64,000 nucleotides of DNA from Agrobacterium sp. a22-2 (GTDB taxonomy: Bacteria > Pseudomonadota > Alphaproteobacteria > Rhizobiales > Rhizobiaceae): assembly GCF_012276985.1 (NCBI RefSeq), contig NZ_JAAXMM010000008.1, forward strand, positions 215,472 to 279,471, written 5' to 3'. Both the position numbers and the translations under genes were made by a program. Below, piece by piece: positions 1-11,425 of the stretch; positions within the stretch are counted from its first letter, which is position 1, and each line of letters opens with the position of its first letter. The notes under the pieces are model-generated. The model was not told the origin of the DNA. It made no database searches and saw nothing but the letters and a program-made list of their open reading frames with translations.

Positions 1-794
1 AGAACGTCGTCATAGAGGCGTGCCACCGCCACCATGTCGCAATCCTGCGGCGACAGGCGAAACTGCGATATGCCGGTCTCCACAAGCTCGTCCAGTTCGG
101 CCAGCAGCGCCTGGCAGCTGTGGGATACCGTCTGCACGCCGTTGATGGCGAGGAAGGATTGCCGGTCGAGTGTGTTGAGGGGTAGGCCGTCCGGGTCGTC
201 GGCGCAGACGAATTGGCAATTGTCCTTGATGTGGCCCTTGGCGCGGGCATGGGCGCAGCGCGCCGAAATGGCCAGCGGCATGCGGCCGAAGGCGAAGATC
301 TCGAACTCGAGACCAGGAGCGTCAGCGACGATCTCGGCGATCGAGCGCATCGGCAGTTCCGGCGGCAGGCAGATGCGGGTGGCGCCGCGTGCGGCCAGAA
401 GCCTTGCGGTGGCGGCATTGTAGACGTTGATCACCGGGCCGATTGCATGCGGCCTTCCGTTCAGAAGACCGAGTGCCGAGAGGTCGTTTGCTTCGATCTC
501 GTGTTCGCTGTCGCGGATGAGGTTGCGGACATTCTGGCTTTCGCGCTCCAGCGTCACCAGCGACAGGGTGGAGAGCCTGACGGTCTTGCCGGCGGACTCC
601 AGCCGCTCGATGACCTCGGCGACATGCGGCTCGGTGAAGTGCAGACGCTTGGAACAGACCGTTTCGCCGATCGAGACATCGATCACCGGGGCCTCGTCGG
701 CGATGCGGAAATAGAAGTCGCGCCATTTCGGACCGTCCCAGAGATAGAGAACAGGCCCGAGACTGAGCGTCGGGAACTTGGGTTTTGCAGTCAT
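1..794 (-). CDS. ubiV: UbiV, oxygen-independent ubiquinone hydroxylation protein (3' end cut by window)
   Basis: Peptidase-family-U32-like protein; 264 residues are visible from the ATG at 794 and the C-terminus lies beyond the window edge. The UbiU-UbiV heterodimer hydroxylates the ubiquinone ring without O2 and carries 4Fe-4S clusters. In the translation, Cys47 and a cluster at Cys180, Cys193 and Cys197 provide the expected four ligands. It lies directly downstream of ubiU on the same strand (11-bp gap), and ubiT precedes both, so the three form one operon. The pairing with UbiU and UbiT separates it from the related RlhA/TrhP U32 proteins. Identity is confident; the missing C-terminus could not be checked. 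Confidence 0.9.
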   Translation of the reverse strand, partial: MTAKPKFPTLSLGPVLYLWDGPKWRDFYFRIADEAPVIDVSIGETVCSKRLHFTEPHVAEVIERLESAGKTVRLSTLSLVTLERESQNVRNLIRDSEHEIEANDLSALGLLNGRPHAIGPVINVYNAATARLLAARGATRICLPPELPMRSIAEIVADAPGLEFEIFAFGRMPLAISARCAHARAKGHIKDNCQFVCADDPDGLPLNTLDRQSFLAINGVQTVSHSCQALLAELDELVETGISQFRLSPQDCDMVAVARLYDDV

Positions 795-805
795 CGGGTC
801 TCGTC

Positions 806-1783
806 CTATCTCCAGCGCTTCTCGTAGGCGCCGGAAGTGGTGCGCTGACCTTCGCTCAGCAGGCGAAGTCGCGAAATGAGGGCAGGTCGGGCGGCGGCAT
901 CGGCATTCACAGCCTGGCGCAACGTCGACACGACTTCCGCGACATAGGCCTTGCCGCGCTGGCGTCCTTCCACCTTCAGGGCGGAAACACCGGCGTCGCG
1001 CAGTGCATCGAGCTGGTCCATCACGTCGAGCGAGACCGGATCCTCGAAGGCATAGCCGTGATCGGTGGCGACATCGAAACGGCCCTTGCAGAGCGTCGGG
1101 TAACCGGCGGCCTCGCCGGCCGGGAAGCGGTTGATGGTATAGTCGCCGAGTTCGGAGACCAGCTCGCCGCCATCCTGTCGGTAGTGCACGTGGCTCGGCG
1201 GCGAGCAGACGCCGTTCATGTTCGGTGATTTGCCGGTCGCATAGGACGACAGCGAACAGCGCCCCTCGGCCATGACGCAGAGACCGCCGAATACGAAGAC
1301 CTCGATCTCGCAGCGGATCTGCCGGGCAATCCGGGCAATATCGGCAATGGTGAGCGTGCGCGGCAGGACCACCCGCTTGGCATTGAACGTGTCGACCAGG
1401 AAATTGATGGCATCGGCATTGGAGGCCGAGGCTTGGACGGAGACATGCAGCCGCTGTTCGGGGTGCCTTTCGGCAATATACGCCATCAGGCCGAAATCGG
1501 CGACGATCAGCGCATCGGCGCCGAGGCGCACAGCCTCGTCTGCACCCTTGTACCAGAGCGCCTCCTGGCCGGCGCGCATGAAGGTGTTGAGGGCCACGAA
1601 GGTCTGCACGCCCTTTCGCTTGGCATAGGCTATCGCCTCGCCGAGTTCGGCGGGCGAGAAATTGAGGCCCGGGAAATTGCGGGCATTGGTCTCGTCGCGA
1701 AAACCGCAATAGACGGCATCGGCGCCGGCATTGACCGCTTCCTTGAAGGCAGACGGTGTTCCGGCCGGGCAGATCAATTCCAT
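806..1783 (-). CDS. ubiU: UbiU, oxygen-independent ubiquinone hydroxylation protein
   Basis: U32-family TIM-barrel protein of 325 residues, the partner of UbiV in O2-independent hydroxylation during ubiquinone synthesis. It begins with the family signature MELICPAGTPSAFK, and the four cysteines fall at 169, 176, 193 and 232, the same numbering as the 4Fe-4S ligands described for Escherichia coli UbiU. Its start overlaps the end of ubiT by 10 bp, indicating translational coupling. The GRQRGKAYV segment near residue 273 is typical of the UbiU branch rather than other U32 proteins. Confidence 0.93.
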   Translation of the reverse strand: MELICPAGTPSAFKEAVNAGADAVYCGFRDETNARNFPGLNFSPAELGEAIAYAKRKGVQTFVALNTFMRAGQEALWYKGADEAVRLGADALIVADFGLMAYIAERHPEQRLHVSVQASASNADAINFLVDTFNAKRVVLPRTLTIADIARIARQIRCEIEVFVFGGLCVMAEGRCSLSSYATGKSPNMNGVCSPPSHVHYRQDGGELVSELGDYTINRFPAGEAAGYPTLCKGRFDVATDHGYAFEDPVSLDVMDQLDALRDAGVSALKVEGRQRGKAYVAEVVSTLRQAVNADAAARPALISRLRLLSEGQRTTSGAYEKRWR

Positions 1784-2280
1784 GTGGCAGCCTCCCCGGC
1801 AAGCGCGCGGCTGCGCAATTCGCCGACGACGCGACGTACGAGCGGCGCAAACGGGCCGGCGGCATTTCCCAGATCGCGCGGCAGGTCGATATCGCTGTCA
1901 TCCAGCGCATTGCGCAGGGCCAGCATCGCTTCCATGTCGCCGGTCACGGTCAGGTCGCGCGAAAAGAACAGGGCATCGGCGTCGCACCGGCCTTCCAGCA
2001 GCGCCAGCAGAAGAAACAGCGGGCCCTCCACGCAGGCGTCCGCTTCCGGCCGGGCCGGTTTGCGGATCACACAGAGGGTCTGCCTGTCAGGCCTGATCAG
2101 AAAACCGATCGGCAGGTCGCTCGGCACAAAGCCGTAGCGTTTGGCCATATGATCGTCGAGCCGGTCGAAAACGGTCGGATGCGCTTTCAGAACGCGCGAG
2201 AACACCAGTCCGGCCGCTCGCTCGATCACGGAGACCGGAATGACGGTGAGCGGCATGGCCAAAGCGGGTGGAAAGAGCAT
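1774..2280 (-). CDS. ubiT: UbiT, SCP2-domain accessory protein for anaerobic ubiquinone synthesis
   Basis: A 168-residue protein with a sterol-carrier-protein-2 type domain over about residues 45-140. UbiT is the lipid-binding factor needed with UbiU and UbiV for O2-independent ubiquinone synthesis and is thought to present isoprenoid intermediates. The call rests on the SCP2-like pattern (VFDRLDDH near the start, DLTVTGDMEAMLALRNALDD later) and on its place as first gene of ubiT-ubiU-ubiV. An AAGG precedes the ATG by about 9 bp. An internal Met at residue 9 is an alternative start. Confidence 0.85.
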   Translation of the reverse strand: MLFPPALAMPLTVIPVSVIERAAGLVFSRVLKAHPTVFDRLDDHMAKRYGFVPSDLPIGFLIRPDRQTLCVIRKPARPEADACVEGPLFLLLALLEGRCDADALFFSRDLTVTGDMEAMLALRNALDDSDIDLPRDLGNAAGPFAPLVRRVVGELRSRALAGEAATWN

Positions 2281-2390
2281 GAAATTGCCTTATGCGGTCA
2301 TTTGTCGTTTCGGCATGCTAGCGGGTCGAGCGCCAGGACCATTTGAGCCAGCGCAAAGACAGGAGGATTTTCCTGCGGCAGACAGGCCGG
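2281..2390. promoter_or_regulatory. ubiT / ubiD divergent promoter region with FNR-like site
   Basis: The 110 bp between ubiT and ubiD must hold both promoters. At 2343-2356 it contains TTGAG-N4-CGCAA, which keeps the TTG-N8-CAA core of an FNR/FixK/Anr box (TTGAT-N4-ATCAA) with mismatches at the inner positions. Anaerobic control would suit an O2-independent quinone pathway. One imperfect 14-mer is weak evidence and I see no clean -35/-10 pair. Confidence 0.3.
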
Positions 2391-3899
2391 ATGACAGAAG
2401 CGTTTCCGACCGTCCGCCGTTTTTCCGATCTCCAGCATTTCATGGCCGAACTCGAGGCGCGCGGGCGGCTGGTGCGGGTTTCCCGACCGGTGTCCACGGT
2501 TCACGAAATCACTGAAATCCATCACCGAACCTTGCTGGCCGAAGGACCGGCTTTGCTGTTCGAAAAGCCGGTGGATGCGGAGGGGCGGATCTGCGACATT
2601 CCAATGCTGGTCAACCTGTTCGGCACACAGGAGCGAATCGCCTGGGGTTTCGGCCTTCAGGCAGATGGCCTGCCGGCCCTTGCCGACCTGCTGGCCGAAC
2701 TCAGGGATCCGCGTCCGCCGAAGACCATGCGTGACGCCTGGAGCAAATTGCCGCTTCTGACGGCGGCGTTGTCGATGCGGCCGAAACAATCGGGCCGCCC
2801 GCTGGCGCAGGAGATCGTGTGGCGCGACAGGGAGGTGGACCTTGGGCGCCTGCCGATCCAGTGGTGCTGGCCAGGCGAACCGGCGCCGCTCGTCACCTGG
2901 CCGCTGGTCATCACCCGTGCGCCGGATGATCCGCAGGATGTGAATATCGGCATCTACCGCATGCAGATGCTGGGTCCGAACCGGCTGATCATGCGCTGGC
3001 TTGCCCATCGCGGCGGGGCGCGCCATCACCGGATGTGGCAGAAGCTTGGACAGGACATGCCGGTGGCGGTTGCGATCGGTGCGGATCCGGCGACCATCCT
3101 GTCGGCGGTCATGCCGCTGCCGGAAAGCATGAGCGAACTCAATTTTGCCGGGCTGTTGAAGGGCAAACGGCCGGAAACCGCGTCGGCTCTGACCGTGTCG
3201 CTGCCGGTGCCGGCCAATGCCGAGATTGTGCTGGAAGGCATGGTGTCGGCGACGGAGCTTGCCGACGAAGGGCCCTACGGCGACCATACCGGCTATTACA
3301 ACGCGGTAGAGACATTCCCCGTGATGACGCTGTCGGCCATCACCATGCGGCGCAAGCCGGTCTATCTCTCGACCTATACCGGCCGGCCGCCGGACGAGCC
3401 TTCCAAACTCGGCGAGGCGATGAACGAACTCTTCGTGCCGATCGTCAAACGGCAGTTTCCGGAGATCGTCGATCTCTGGCTGCCGCCGGAGGCCTGTTCC
3501 TATCGGGCCATGGTGGTGTCGATCGACAAACGGTATCCCGGCCAGGCCAAGCGCATCATGATGGGCCTGTGGTCCACATTGCCGCAGTTCAGCTACACCA
3601 AGCTGATCATCACCGTCGATCCGGATATCAATGTGCGCAACTGGCCGGATATTCTCTGGGCACTGTCGACCCGTTTCGATGCCAGCCGCGACGTCACCGT
3701 GATTGCCGATACGCCGATCGATTATCTCGACTTCGCCTCGCCCAAACCGGGGCTCGGCGGCAAGCTCGGTCTGGATGCGACCACCAAGATCGGCGCCGAA
3801 TGTGACCGTGAATGGGGCCGGGTGCTGACGATGTCGCCGGACGTCAGGCAACGGGTGGACAGCTTCTGGTCGGAGCTTGGATTGGGAGTGGGGCGATGA
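2391..3899 (+). CDS. ubiD: UbiD-family decarboxylase (4-hydroxy-3-polyprenylbenzoate decarboxylase)
   Basis: A 502-residue UbiD-family enzyme, which uses prenylated FMN for non-oxidative (de)carboxylation and in ubiquinone synthesis removes the ring carboxylate. The segment ELADEGPYGDHTGYY carries the conserved catalytic Glu region, and length matches the family. I start at ATG 2391 (MTEAFPTVRR); an upstream in-frame extension to 2343 has no family-like sequence. Its TGA overlaps the ATG of ubiX (ATGA at 3896), fitting the need for UbiX-made prFMN. Location beside ubiTUV argues for a quinone role, though UbiD homologues also act on other aromatic acids. Confidence 0.88.
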   Translation: MTEAFPTVRRFSDLQHFMAELEARGRLVRVSRPVSTVHEITEIHHRTLLAEGPALLFEKPVDAEGRICDIPMLVNLFGTQERIAWGFGLQADGLPALADLLAELRDPRPPKTMRDAWSKLPLLTAALSMRPKQSGRPLAQEIVWRDREVDLGRLPIQWCWPGEPAPLVTWPLVITRAPDDPQDVNIGIYRMQMLGPNRLIMRWLAHRGGARHHRMWQKLGQDMPVAVAIGADPATILSAVMPLPESMSELNFAGLLKGKRPETASALTVSLPVPANAEIVLEGMVSATELADEGPYGDHTGYYNAVETFPVMTLSAITMRRKPVYLSTYTGRPPDEPSKLGEAMNELFVPIVKRQFPEIVDLWLPPEACSYRAMVVSIDKRYPGQAKRIMMGLWSTLPQFSYTKLIITVDPDINVRNWPDILWALSTRFDASRDVTVIADTPIDYLDFASPKPGLGGKLGLDATTKIGAECDREWGRVLTMSPDVRQRVDSFWSELGLGVGR

Positions 3900-4468
3900 G
3901 TGTTTCACGGGTCGTGGTGGGTGTGTCCGGCGCATCGGGAGCGGCCATTCCGGTCCGCATCCTGGAGTGTCTGGCGGAGATCGAGGGCATCGAGACCCAT
4001 CTGGTCGTCTCCAATGCGGCGCGAAGGACGCTGGCCCAGGAGGTCGGGCCGGATGCACTCGGGCGAATGCTGTCGTTGGCAACCCGCAATCATGCGATCG
4101 ACAATGTCGGTGCGCCGATTGCCAGTGGCTCCTTCACGACGGCCGGCATGATCGTCGCGCCCTGCTCGATGCGCAGCCTGGCCGGCATCGCCACCGGTCT
4201 TTCCGACACATTGCTGATCCGGGCGGCGGACGTGCATTTGAAGGAGCGGCGCCGCCTGATCCTGTTGACCCGCGAAACGCCGCTGCATCTCGGCCATTTG
4301 CGCAACATGTGCGTGGTCACCGAGATGGGCGCCATCGTCATGCCGCCGGTGCCGGCCTTCTATCACCGGCCGGCCAGCGTCGAGGAAATTATCGACTATC
4401 TGGCGGTGCGCGCCATCGATCTGCTCGGCCTGCCAATCGCGCCGCTGGCGCGCGAATGGCAGGGCTGA
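3896..4468 (+). CDS. ubiX: UbiX flavin prenyltransferase
   Basis: A 190-residue flavoprotein that prenylates FMN to make the prFMN cofactor of UbiD. The N-terminal VVVGVSGASGAAIPVRIL is the FMN-binding signature, and the SGSF and PCSMRSLAGIATG segments are the usual active-site loops. It is translationally coupled to ubiD by a 4-bp overlap. Its 3' end lies 8 bp from the convergent hutU, with no visible terminator between. Confidence 0.93.
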   Translation: MSVSRVVVGVSGASGAAIPVRILECLAEIEGIETHLVVSNAARRTLAQEVGPDALGRMLSLATRNHAIDNVGAPIASGSFTTAGMIVAPCSMRSLAGIATGLSDTLLIRAADVHLKERRRLILLTRETPLHLGHLRNMCVVTEMGAIVMPPVPAFYHRPASVEEIIDYLAVRAIDLLGLPIAPLAREWQG

Positions 4469-4476
4469 GATTTGGC

Positions 4477-6150
<1,674 letters not shown>

Positions 6151-6161
6151 GGCAATTCCCC

Positions 6162-6965
6162 TTATCGTTTCTTGTCGAGCGCAAATGTCTCGATGCGCGT
6201 GAGAATATCTTTCAGATGCACCCGAAGCGTCGCTGCCTTCACCTCGTCATAGGCAAAGGGCGGCGCTTCGGTCGTCAGGTGAGTGGACTGGGCCAGTTCC
6301 ATCTGGATGGCATGCACGCCCGTTTCCGGCCGGCCATAGTGGCGCGTCGTCCAGCCGCCCTTGAAGCGGCCGTTGAGCACGCTGGTATAGTCCGTTGCTG
6401 CGGCCGTGGCTTCGACGGCGGCGTTTTCGATGGCCGGGTCGCAGGTCTTGCCCATGTCGGTGCCGATGTTGAAGTCCGGCAGCTTGCCCTCGAACAGGAA
6501 AGGGATCCGCGAGCGGATCGAATGGCAATCGTAGAGAATGGCGATGCCGTGAAGGGCTTTGACCCTTTCGATCTCGACGGCAAGAGCTGCATGATAAGGC
6601 GCATGAAAACGCTTGAGCCGTTCGGCAATATCCGCCTGTACCGGCTCGGCCCCGGTTTTCCAGATGGCAAGCCCGTCGAAATCGGTTTCGGGGATCAGGC
6701 CCGTGGTGTTCTGGCCGGGATAGAGGCTGGTGCCCGTCGGATCGCGATTGGCGTCGATGCAGTAGCGATGAAAGGTGGCGCGGACCGTCGTCGCTTGCGG
6801 CAGCAGGCCGGCATAGAGTTCGTGGATATGCCAGTCGGTATCGGCCAGCACCTGTCCATTGTCGTTCAGCCGGCCCCAGATCTCGGGCGGCACCGACGTG
6901 CCGGTGTGGGGGAAGGCGAGGATGACGGGGGAGGTGCCTTGGGTGGTTTCGAACACTGCTTGCAT
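6162..6965 (-). CDS. hutG: N-formylglutamate deformylase HutG
   Basis: A 267-residue amidohydrolase that splits N-formylglutamate into glutamate and formate, the last step of the HutF-type route. The start [14 protein letters not shown] and the segments [32 protein letters not shown] and [18 protein letters not shown] are characteristic and include the metal-binding His, Asp and Glu residues. It sits between hutH and hutU with gaps of 5 and 11 bp. Having hutG and hutF together means the pathway ends in formate, not formamide. Confidence 0.94.
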   Translation of the reverse strand: MQAVFETTQGTSPVILAFPHTGTSVPPEIWGRLNDNGQVLADTDWHIHELYAGLLPQATTVRATFHRYCIDANRDPTGTSLYPGQNTTGLIPETDFDGLAIWKTGAEPVQADIAERLKRFHAPYHAALAVEIERVKALHGIAILYDCHSIRSRIPFLFEGKLPDFNIGTDMGKTCDPAIENAAVEATAAATDYTSVLNGRFKGGWTTRHYGRPETGVHAIQMELAQSTHLTTEAPPFAYDEVKAATLRVHLKDILTRIETFALDKKR

Positions 6966-6970
6966 GGTGT

Positions 6971-8506
6971 CTACCCCTCCAGTCCCGGCAACAGCCCTGC
7001 TGAAACGCTGGCGTTCAGCGCGCCGCTGGCTACAAGGTCCGTGGCAGCAGCGAGGTCGGGGGCCATGTAGCGGTCGACGTCCAGCGTCGGCACCACGATG
7101 CGCAGCGCATTGATGGCTTGCTGCAATTGCGGACTGGTGGTCAGCGGTGCGCGGAAGTCGATGCCCTGGGCTGCCGTCAGCGCCTCGATGCCGATGATCG
7201 AGAACAGATTGTCGGTCATCTGCAGAAGCCGGCGGGCGCCATGGCAGGCCATGGAGACATGGTCTTCCTGGTTGGCAGAGGTGGGGGTCGAGTCCACCGA
7301 GGCCGGATGGGACATCTGCTTGTTTTCCGACATCAGCGCGGCTGACGTCACCTCGGCGATCATCAGGCCGGAATTGAGGCCCGGCTTCTTGGCCAGGAAT
7401 GCTGGCAGGCCATAGGACAAGGCGGGGTCGACCAGAAGCGCGATGCGTCGCTGGGCGATGGCACCGATCTCGCAGATCGCCAGCGCGATCTGATCGGCGG
7501 CAAAGGCCACCGGCTCGGCGTGGAAATTGCCGCCGGAGACCACGGTATCATCGGACAGAACAAGCGGATTGTCAGTTACGGCATTGGCCTCGATTTCGAG
7601 CGTCCGCCCGACCGTGCGCAGCAGGTCGAGGCAGGCGCCATCGACCTGCGGCTGGCAGCGGATGCAATAGGGATCCTGCACGCGTTCGTCACCGTCGAGA
7701 TGGCTCTGGCGGATGACTGAGCCGTCCAGCAGGCCGCGGAGCGCCGCGGCGGTGTCGATCTGGCCCTTGTGGCCGCGCAATGTGTGAATGTCCGGGTGGA
7801 ACGGCGCCGACGAGCCCATGGCGGCATCGGTAGAGAGCGCCCCGGTGATCAGCGCGCTCTGGGCGGCGCGGTGGGCGCGGAACAGGCCGGCCAGTGCGAG
7901 AGCGGTGGAGACCTGCGTGCCGTTGATCAGGGCCAGGCCTTCCTTGGCGGCCAGCACGACCGGGGTCAGCCCGGCCTTTTCGAGGGCAACGCGGCCGGGC
8001 AGCTTCTCGCCGTCATAAAAGGCTTCGGCCTCGCCCATCATCACCGCTGCCATATGGGCAAGCGGTGCCAGGTCGCCGGACGCGCCGACGGAACCTTTTT
8101 CCGGAATGACCGGCGTTACACCCTTGTCCAGCATGGCCTCGATCAGGCGGACGACTTCGAGCCGTGTGCCGGAAGCGCCGCGGCCAAGCGAAATCAGTTT
8201 CAGTGCCATGATCAGCCGGACGATGTTGACGGCGAGTGGCGCGCCGACGCCGCAGCAATGGGAAAGGATCAGGTTGCGCTGCAGGGTGGCGACATCGGCG
8301 GCGTCGATCCTGATCGATGCCAGTTTCCCAAAGCCCGTATTGATCCCATAGACCGGCTCGTTGCCGGCAGCGATCTGGGCAATGCGAGCAGCCGCCTTTT
8401 CAATGCCGGCATCGTAGCTGCGGTCGAGCCTGGCGGCGGCGCCTGTCCAGTAGATCTGCGCGAGTTCGGACAGTGGCACGCGGCCGGGGTGGAGGGTGAT
8501 GGTCAT
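6971..8506 (-). CDS. hutH: Histidine ammonia-lyase HutH
   Basis: A 511-residue enzyme that deaminates histidine to urocanate, step one of the pathway. Ala142-Ser143-Gly144 within [14 protein letters not shown] forms the MIO electrophile. The start at 8506 ([10 protein letters not shown]) matches the family; an extension to 8584 would translate part of an intergenic repeat and is rejected. hutG follows after 5 bp. Upstream, the repeat at 8539-8717 separates it from hutI on the same strand. Confidence 0.96.
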   Translation of the reverse strand: MTITLHPGRVPLSELAQIYWTGAAARLDRSYDAGIEKAAARIAQIAAGNEPVYGINTGFGKLASIRIDAADVATLQRNLILSHCCGVGAPLAVNIVRLIMALKLISLGRGASGTRLEVVRLIEAMLDKGVTPVIPEKGSVGASGDLAPLAHMAAVMMGEAEAFYDGEKLPGRVALEKAGLTPVVLAAKEGLALINGTQVSTALALAGLFRAHRAAQSALITGALSTDAAMGSSAPFHPDIHTLRGHKGQIDTAAALRGLLDGSVIRQSHLDGDERVQDPYCIRCQPQVDGACLDLLRTVGRTLEIEANAVTDNPLVLSDDTVVSGGNFHAEPVAFAADQIALAICEIGAIAQRRIALLVDPALSYGLPAFLAKKPGLNSGLMIAEVTSAALMSENKQMSHPASVDSTPTSANQEDHVSMACHGARRLLQMTDNLFSIIGIEALTAAQGIDFRAPLTTSPQLQQAINALRIVVPTLDVDRYMAPDLAAATDLVASGALNASVSAGLLPGLEG

Positions 8507-8538
8507 GGGTGGGCTCCTGACGCGGATGAGAATGAGGT

Positions 8539-8717
8539 TACCCCCCTCTGCCCTGCCGGGCGTTCGGCGCTCAAATCGATCCACTGGATCGATTGGCCCG
8601 GCTCATGCCGGTCGCGCTTCACCCCCCTCAAGGGGGGAGATCGGTCCGGGGTAGGCGGCCTGCGTTCAATCTCCCCCCTTGAGGGGGAGATGTCGGCGTG
8701 GCCGACAGAGGGGGGTA
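8539..8717. repeat. MITE-like palindromic intergenic element
   Basis: The spacer between hutI and hutH is almost entirely this element. Its ends are a perfect 12-bp inverted repeat, TACCCCCCTCTG at 8539-8550 and its complement at 8706-8717. Excluding the outer TA on each side leaves a body at 8541-8715 flanked by TA dinucleotides, as expected for TA-target insertions. Inside are a 21-bp palindrome (8574-8594, AATCGATCCA and its complement around one C), a CCCCCCT hairpin (8622-8637), a TCTCCCCC hairpin (8670-8690) and a TGTCGGC hairpin (8691-8707). It has no coding capacity. A related sequence begins at 63876. Similar C/G-run palindromes are common intergenic repeats in rhizobia. Confidence 0.75.
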
Positions 8718-8732
8718 CCAGTGGCGCGATCT

Positions 8733-9947
8733 TCACATTCCCCTCCAGACGCGCGCATGCAGCGGGTTGAAGCCCATGCGGTAGACGAGTTCGGCCGGGT
8801 CCTCGATGTCCCAAATTGCCAGGTCGGCCCATTTGCCGGGCTCAAGCGTTCCGGTTTCATCCTGAAGCCCCAACGCGCGGGCGGCGTGCCTTGTGGTGCC
8901 GGCGATGCATTCGTCGACCGTCAGGCCGAACAGGGTTGCGGCCATGTTCATGGTGAGGAGCAGGGAGGTGAGCGGCGAGGTGCCGGGATTGTTGTCGGTG
9001 GCAACGACCATCGCCACGCCGTGCTTGCGGAACAGGTCGACCGGCGGCTTTTTCGTCTCACGGATGAAATAGAAGGCGCCGGGCAGGATGACAGCCACCG
9101 TTCCGGCCTTGGCCATGGCCATCGCGCCGGCCTCGTCGGTATATTCCAGATGATCGGCCGAGAGGCCGCCGAATTCGGCGGCGAGGGCGGCACCGTGCAG
9201 GTTCGACAATTGGTCGGCATGCAGCTTGACCGGCAGGCCGAGCCTTCGCGCTGCCTCGAAGACGCTGCGCATTTCCTCGACGGAAAAGGCGATGCCCTCG
9301 CAAAAGCCGTCGACGGCATCGGCCAGACCAGCCGCATGAGCTGCCTCAAGGCCGGGTAGCACGACCTCGCGGATGAAGTCGGCGTTGCGGCCCTTGTATT
9401 CGGCGGGCGTTGCATGGGCGCCGAGATAAGTGGTGCGGATTGTCACGGCCCGCTCGTCGGCCAGCCGGCGGGCAGCGCGCAGCATCTTCAGTTCGTCATC
9501 GACGGTCAGGCCATAACCCGATTTAACCTCGACCGTCGTCACGCCTTCGGCGATCAGCGCATCGAGCCGGGGCAGGGTCTCGGCCAATAGATCCTCTTCG
9601 CCGGCGGCCCCGACCTGGCGCACCGAAGAGACGATGCCGCCGCCGGCGCGGGCCACTTCCTCATAGGTCGCGCCGGCCAGGCGCATCTGGAATTCCTTGG
9701 CGCGATTGCCGGCATGGACCAGATGGGTGTGGCAGTCGATCAGGCCGGGGGTCATCCAGCGGTTGCCGCAATCGATGATCTCGGCACTTTCAAGAAGATC
9801 AGCGGGCAGGTCGGCCTGCGGCCCGGCATAGACGATGCGGCCATTGCTGGCGGCCAAGGCGCCGGATTCGATGATGCCGAGGCCTGTAGTGCCGGCCTTC
9901 AGAGTGGCCAGACGCGCGTTGCGCCAGATGCGATTTGCTTCAGCCAT
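8733..9947 (-). CDS. hutI: Imidazolonepropionase HutI
   Basis: A 404-residue metal-dependent amidohydrolase that opens imidazolonepropionate to N-formimidoylglutamate, step three. The metal motif [11 protein letters not shown] lies near residue 70, with KLHADQLSN and the [12 protein letters not shown] segment later. I start at 9947 ([10 protein letters not shown]); the frame continues upstream through the intergenic region and into sequence antisense to hutF. It is the first gene of the operon and diverges from hutF across a 118-bp region with a HutC-type palindrome. Confidence 0.95.
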   Translation of the reverse strand: MAEANRIWRNARLATLKAGTTGLGIIESGALAASNGRIVYAGPQADLPADLLESAEIIDCGNRWMTPGLIDCHTHLVHAGNRAKEFQMRLAGATYEEVARAGGGIVSSVRQVGAAGEEDLLAETLPRLDALIAEGVTTVEVKSGYGLTVDDELKMLRAARRLADERAVTIRTTYLGAHATPAEYKGRNADFIREVVLPGLEAAHAAGLADAVDGFCEGIAFSVEEMRSVFEAARRLGLPVKLHADQLSNLHGAALAAEFGGLSADHLEYTDEAGAMAMAKAGTVAVILPGAFYFIRETKKPPVDLFRKHGVAMVVATDNNPGTSPLTSLLLTMNMAATLFGLTVDECIAGTTRHAARALGLQDETGTLEPGKWADLAIWDIEDPAELVYRMGFNPLHARVWRGM

Positions 9948-9974
9948 TGCAGGTTCGCTCCCCGATTTCCCGCA

Positions 9975-10009
9975 TTGCGTCCGTGTCGTTTTGCCATTAT
10001 GTATATACT
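9975..10009. promoter_or_regulatory. hutI / hutF divergent promoter with HutC-type operator
   Basis: The palindrome GTATATAC (10001-10008, in TGTATATACT) matches the core of HutC operators known from Pseudomonas (TGTATATACA). On the plus strand a possible -35 TTGCGT (9975-9980) is 17 bp from TATGTA (9998-10003), so a repressor here would block hutF initiation and likely hutI on the other strand. hutC itself lies at 12802-13554. Confidence 0.65.
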
Positions 10010-10065
10010 TAATGAGGCGGGACGCAAGTCCAAATCCGGCGTGCCGGATCGGTGGAGGTAAAGCG

Positions 10066-11415
10066 ATGACGACAATCCATGCGGAGACGGCGCTGCTGCC
10101 GGACGGCTTTGCCAGAGATGTGCGGCTGACACTGGTCGGCAATCGCATTGCGTCGATCGAGACCGGCGTGGTGGCGTCTCCTGAAGACGAGCGCCATGGC
10201 ATGATCCTGCCGGGTGTCGCCAATCTGCACAGCCACGCTTTTCAGCGTGGCATGGCGGGGCTTGCGGAAATGCGTGGCCCGGCCGACGACAATTTCTGGA
10301 GCTGGCGCACGGTGATGTACCGCTTCGCGCTGACCATGAACCCGGAGCAGATGGAGGCGATCGCCGCCCAGCTCTATGTCGAGATGCTGGAGGCGGGGTT
10401 CTGCCGGGTCGGGGAATTTCATTACCTGCATCAGGATCGTGACGGGCGGCCTTATGACAATCTTGGCGAGATGGCTGAGCGCATTGCCGCGGCGGCATCG
10501 ACGGCGGGCATCGGCCTGACGCTCCTGCCGGTCTTCTATGCGCATTTCACCTTTGGCGGCGAAGATCCGTCGCCGGGTCAGCGCCGCTTCATCAATGATG
10601 TCGAGCAATTCTCACGGCTGCTGGAGGCTTGCCAGGCACTGCATTTTAAGGTTCCGGGCATGGTCACCGGCATTGCCCCGCACAGCCTGCGGGCGGTGAC
10701 GCCGGATGAAATGCGGCAACTGCTCGGCCTGTCCTTCGACGGTCCGATCCATATCCATGCCGCCGAGCAGGTGAAGGAAGTCGAGGATTGTGTCGCCTGG
10801 TCCGGTGCGCGACCTGTCGAATGGCTGCTCGACAATGTCGGGCTCAATGAACGCTGGTGCCTGATCCACGCTACCCACATGACCGCCGACGAGACGGTGC
10901 GCATGGCGAAAACCAAAGCCGTTGCCGGGCTCTGCCCGATCACCGAGGCCAATCTCGGCGATGGCATCTTTCCGGCTGAAACCTTCCTGGACAATGGCGG
11001 TCGGTTCGGGATCGGCTCGGATTCGAACGTCCTGATCGGCATTTCCGACGAATTGCGACAGCTGGAATATGCGCAGCGTCTTGGCAAGCGAGCCCGCAAC
11101 GTCATTGCCGTACCCGGCGGCTCAACCGGGCGGCACCTGTTCGAAGGCGCCCTTGCCGGCGGGGCCGCGGCCCTGCAGTGCGATGCCGGATTGGCCGCCG
11201 GCCAGTCTGCCGATTTCTTCAGCCTGAAGCCGCACCACGATTATGGTCTTCCCGCGGACAGCCTGCTCGACAGCTGGATCTTCGCCAAAGGCGCCGGCAT
11301 AGACTGTGTGTGGTCCTCCGGCCAGAAACAGGTCGAAGGCGGCCGGCATCGGCATGCAGAAGTCGTTGGTGCGCGGTTCCGCAAGGTGATGCGGGAGCTG
11401 ATTGCCGCCTTCTAA
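10066..11415 (+). CDS. hutF: Formimidoylglutamate deiminase HutF
   Basis: A 449-residue amidohydrolase that converts N-formimidoyl-glutamate to N-formylglutamate and ammonia, feeding HutG. The HSH metal motif is in [14 protein letters not shown], with further metal and active-site segments [17 protein letters not shown] and [12 protein letters not shown] start at ATG 10066 behind GGTGGAGGTAAAG, a good Shine-Dalgarno; an upstream in-frame extension covers the promoter and hutI antisense sequence. It converges on the flavin monooxygenase gene with a 10-bp gap. Confidence 0.95.
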   Translation: MTTIHAETALLPDGFARDVRLTLVGNRIASIETGVVASPEDERHGMILPGVANLHSHAFQRGMAGLAEMRGPADDNFWSWRTVMYRFALTMNPEQMEAIAAQLYVEMLEAGFCRVGEFHYLHQDRDGRPYDNLGEMAERIAAAASTAGIGLTLLPVFYAHFTFGGEDPSPGQRRFINDVEQFSRLLEACQALHFKVPGMVTGIAPHSLRAVTPDEMRQLLGLSFDGPIHIHAAEQVKEVEDCVAWSGARPVEWLLDNVGLNERWCLIHATHMTADETVRMAKTKAVAGLCPITEANLGDGIFPAETFLDNGGRFGIGSDSNVLIGISDELRQLEYAQRLGKRARNVIAVPGGSTGRHLFEGALAGGAAALQCDAGLAAGQSADFFSLKPHHDYGLPADSLLDSWIFAKGAGIDCVWSSGQKQVEGGRHRHAEVVGARFRKVMRELIAAF

Positions 11416-11425
11416 CTGTTCGCTT

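Noticed and set aside
2298..4082. A 594-codon open frame on the minus strand
   Set aside because: Antisense to ubiD and ubiX, Pro/Arg/His-rich, no recognisable domain.
8507..8584. N-terminal extension of hutH
   Set aside because: It would translate part of the repeat element; the family start is at 8506.
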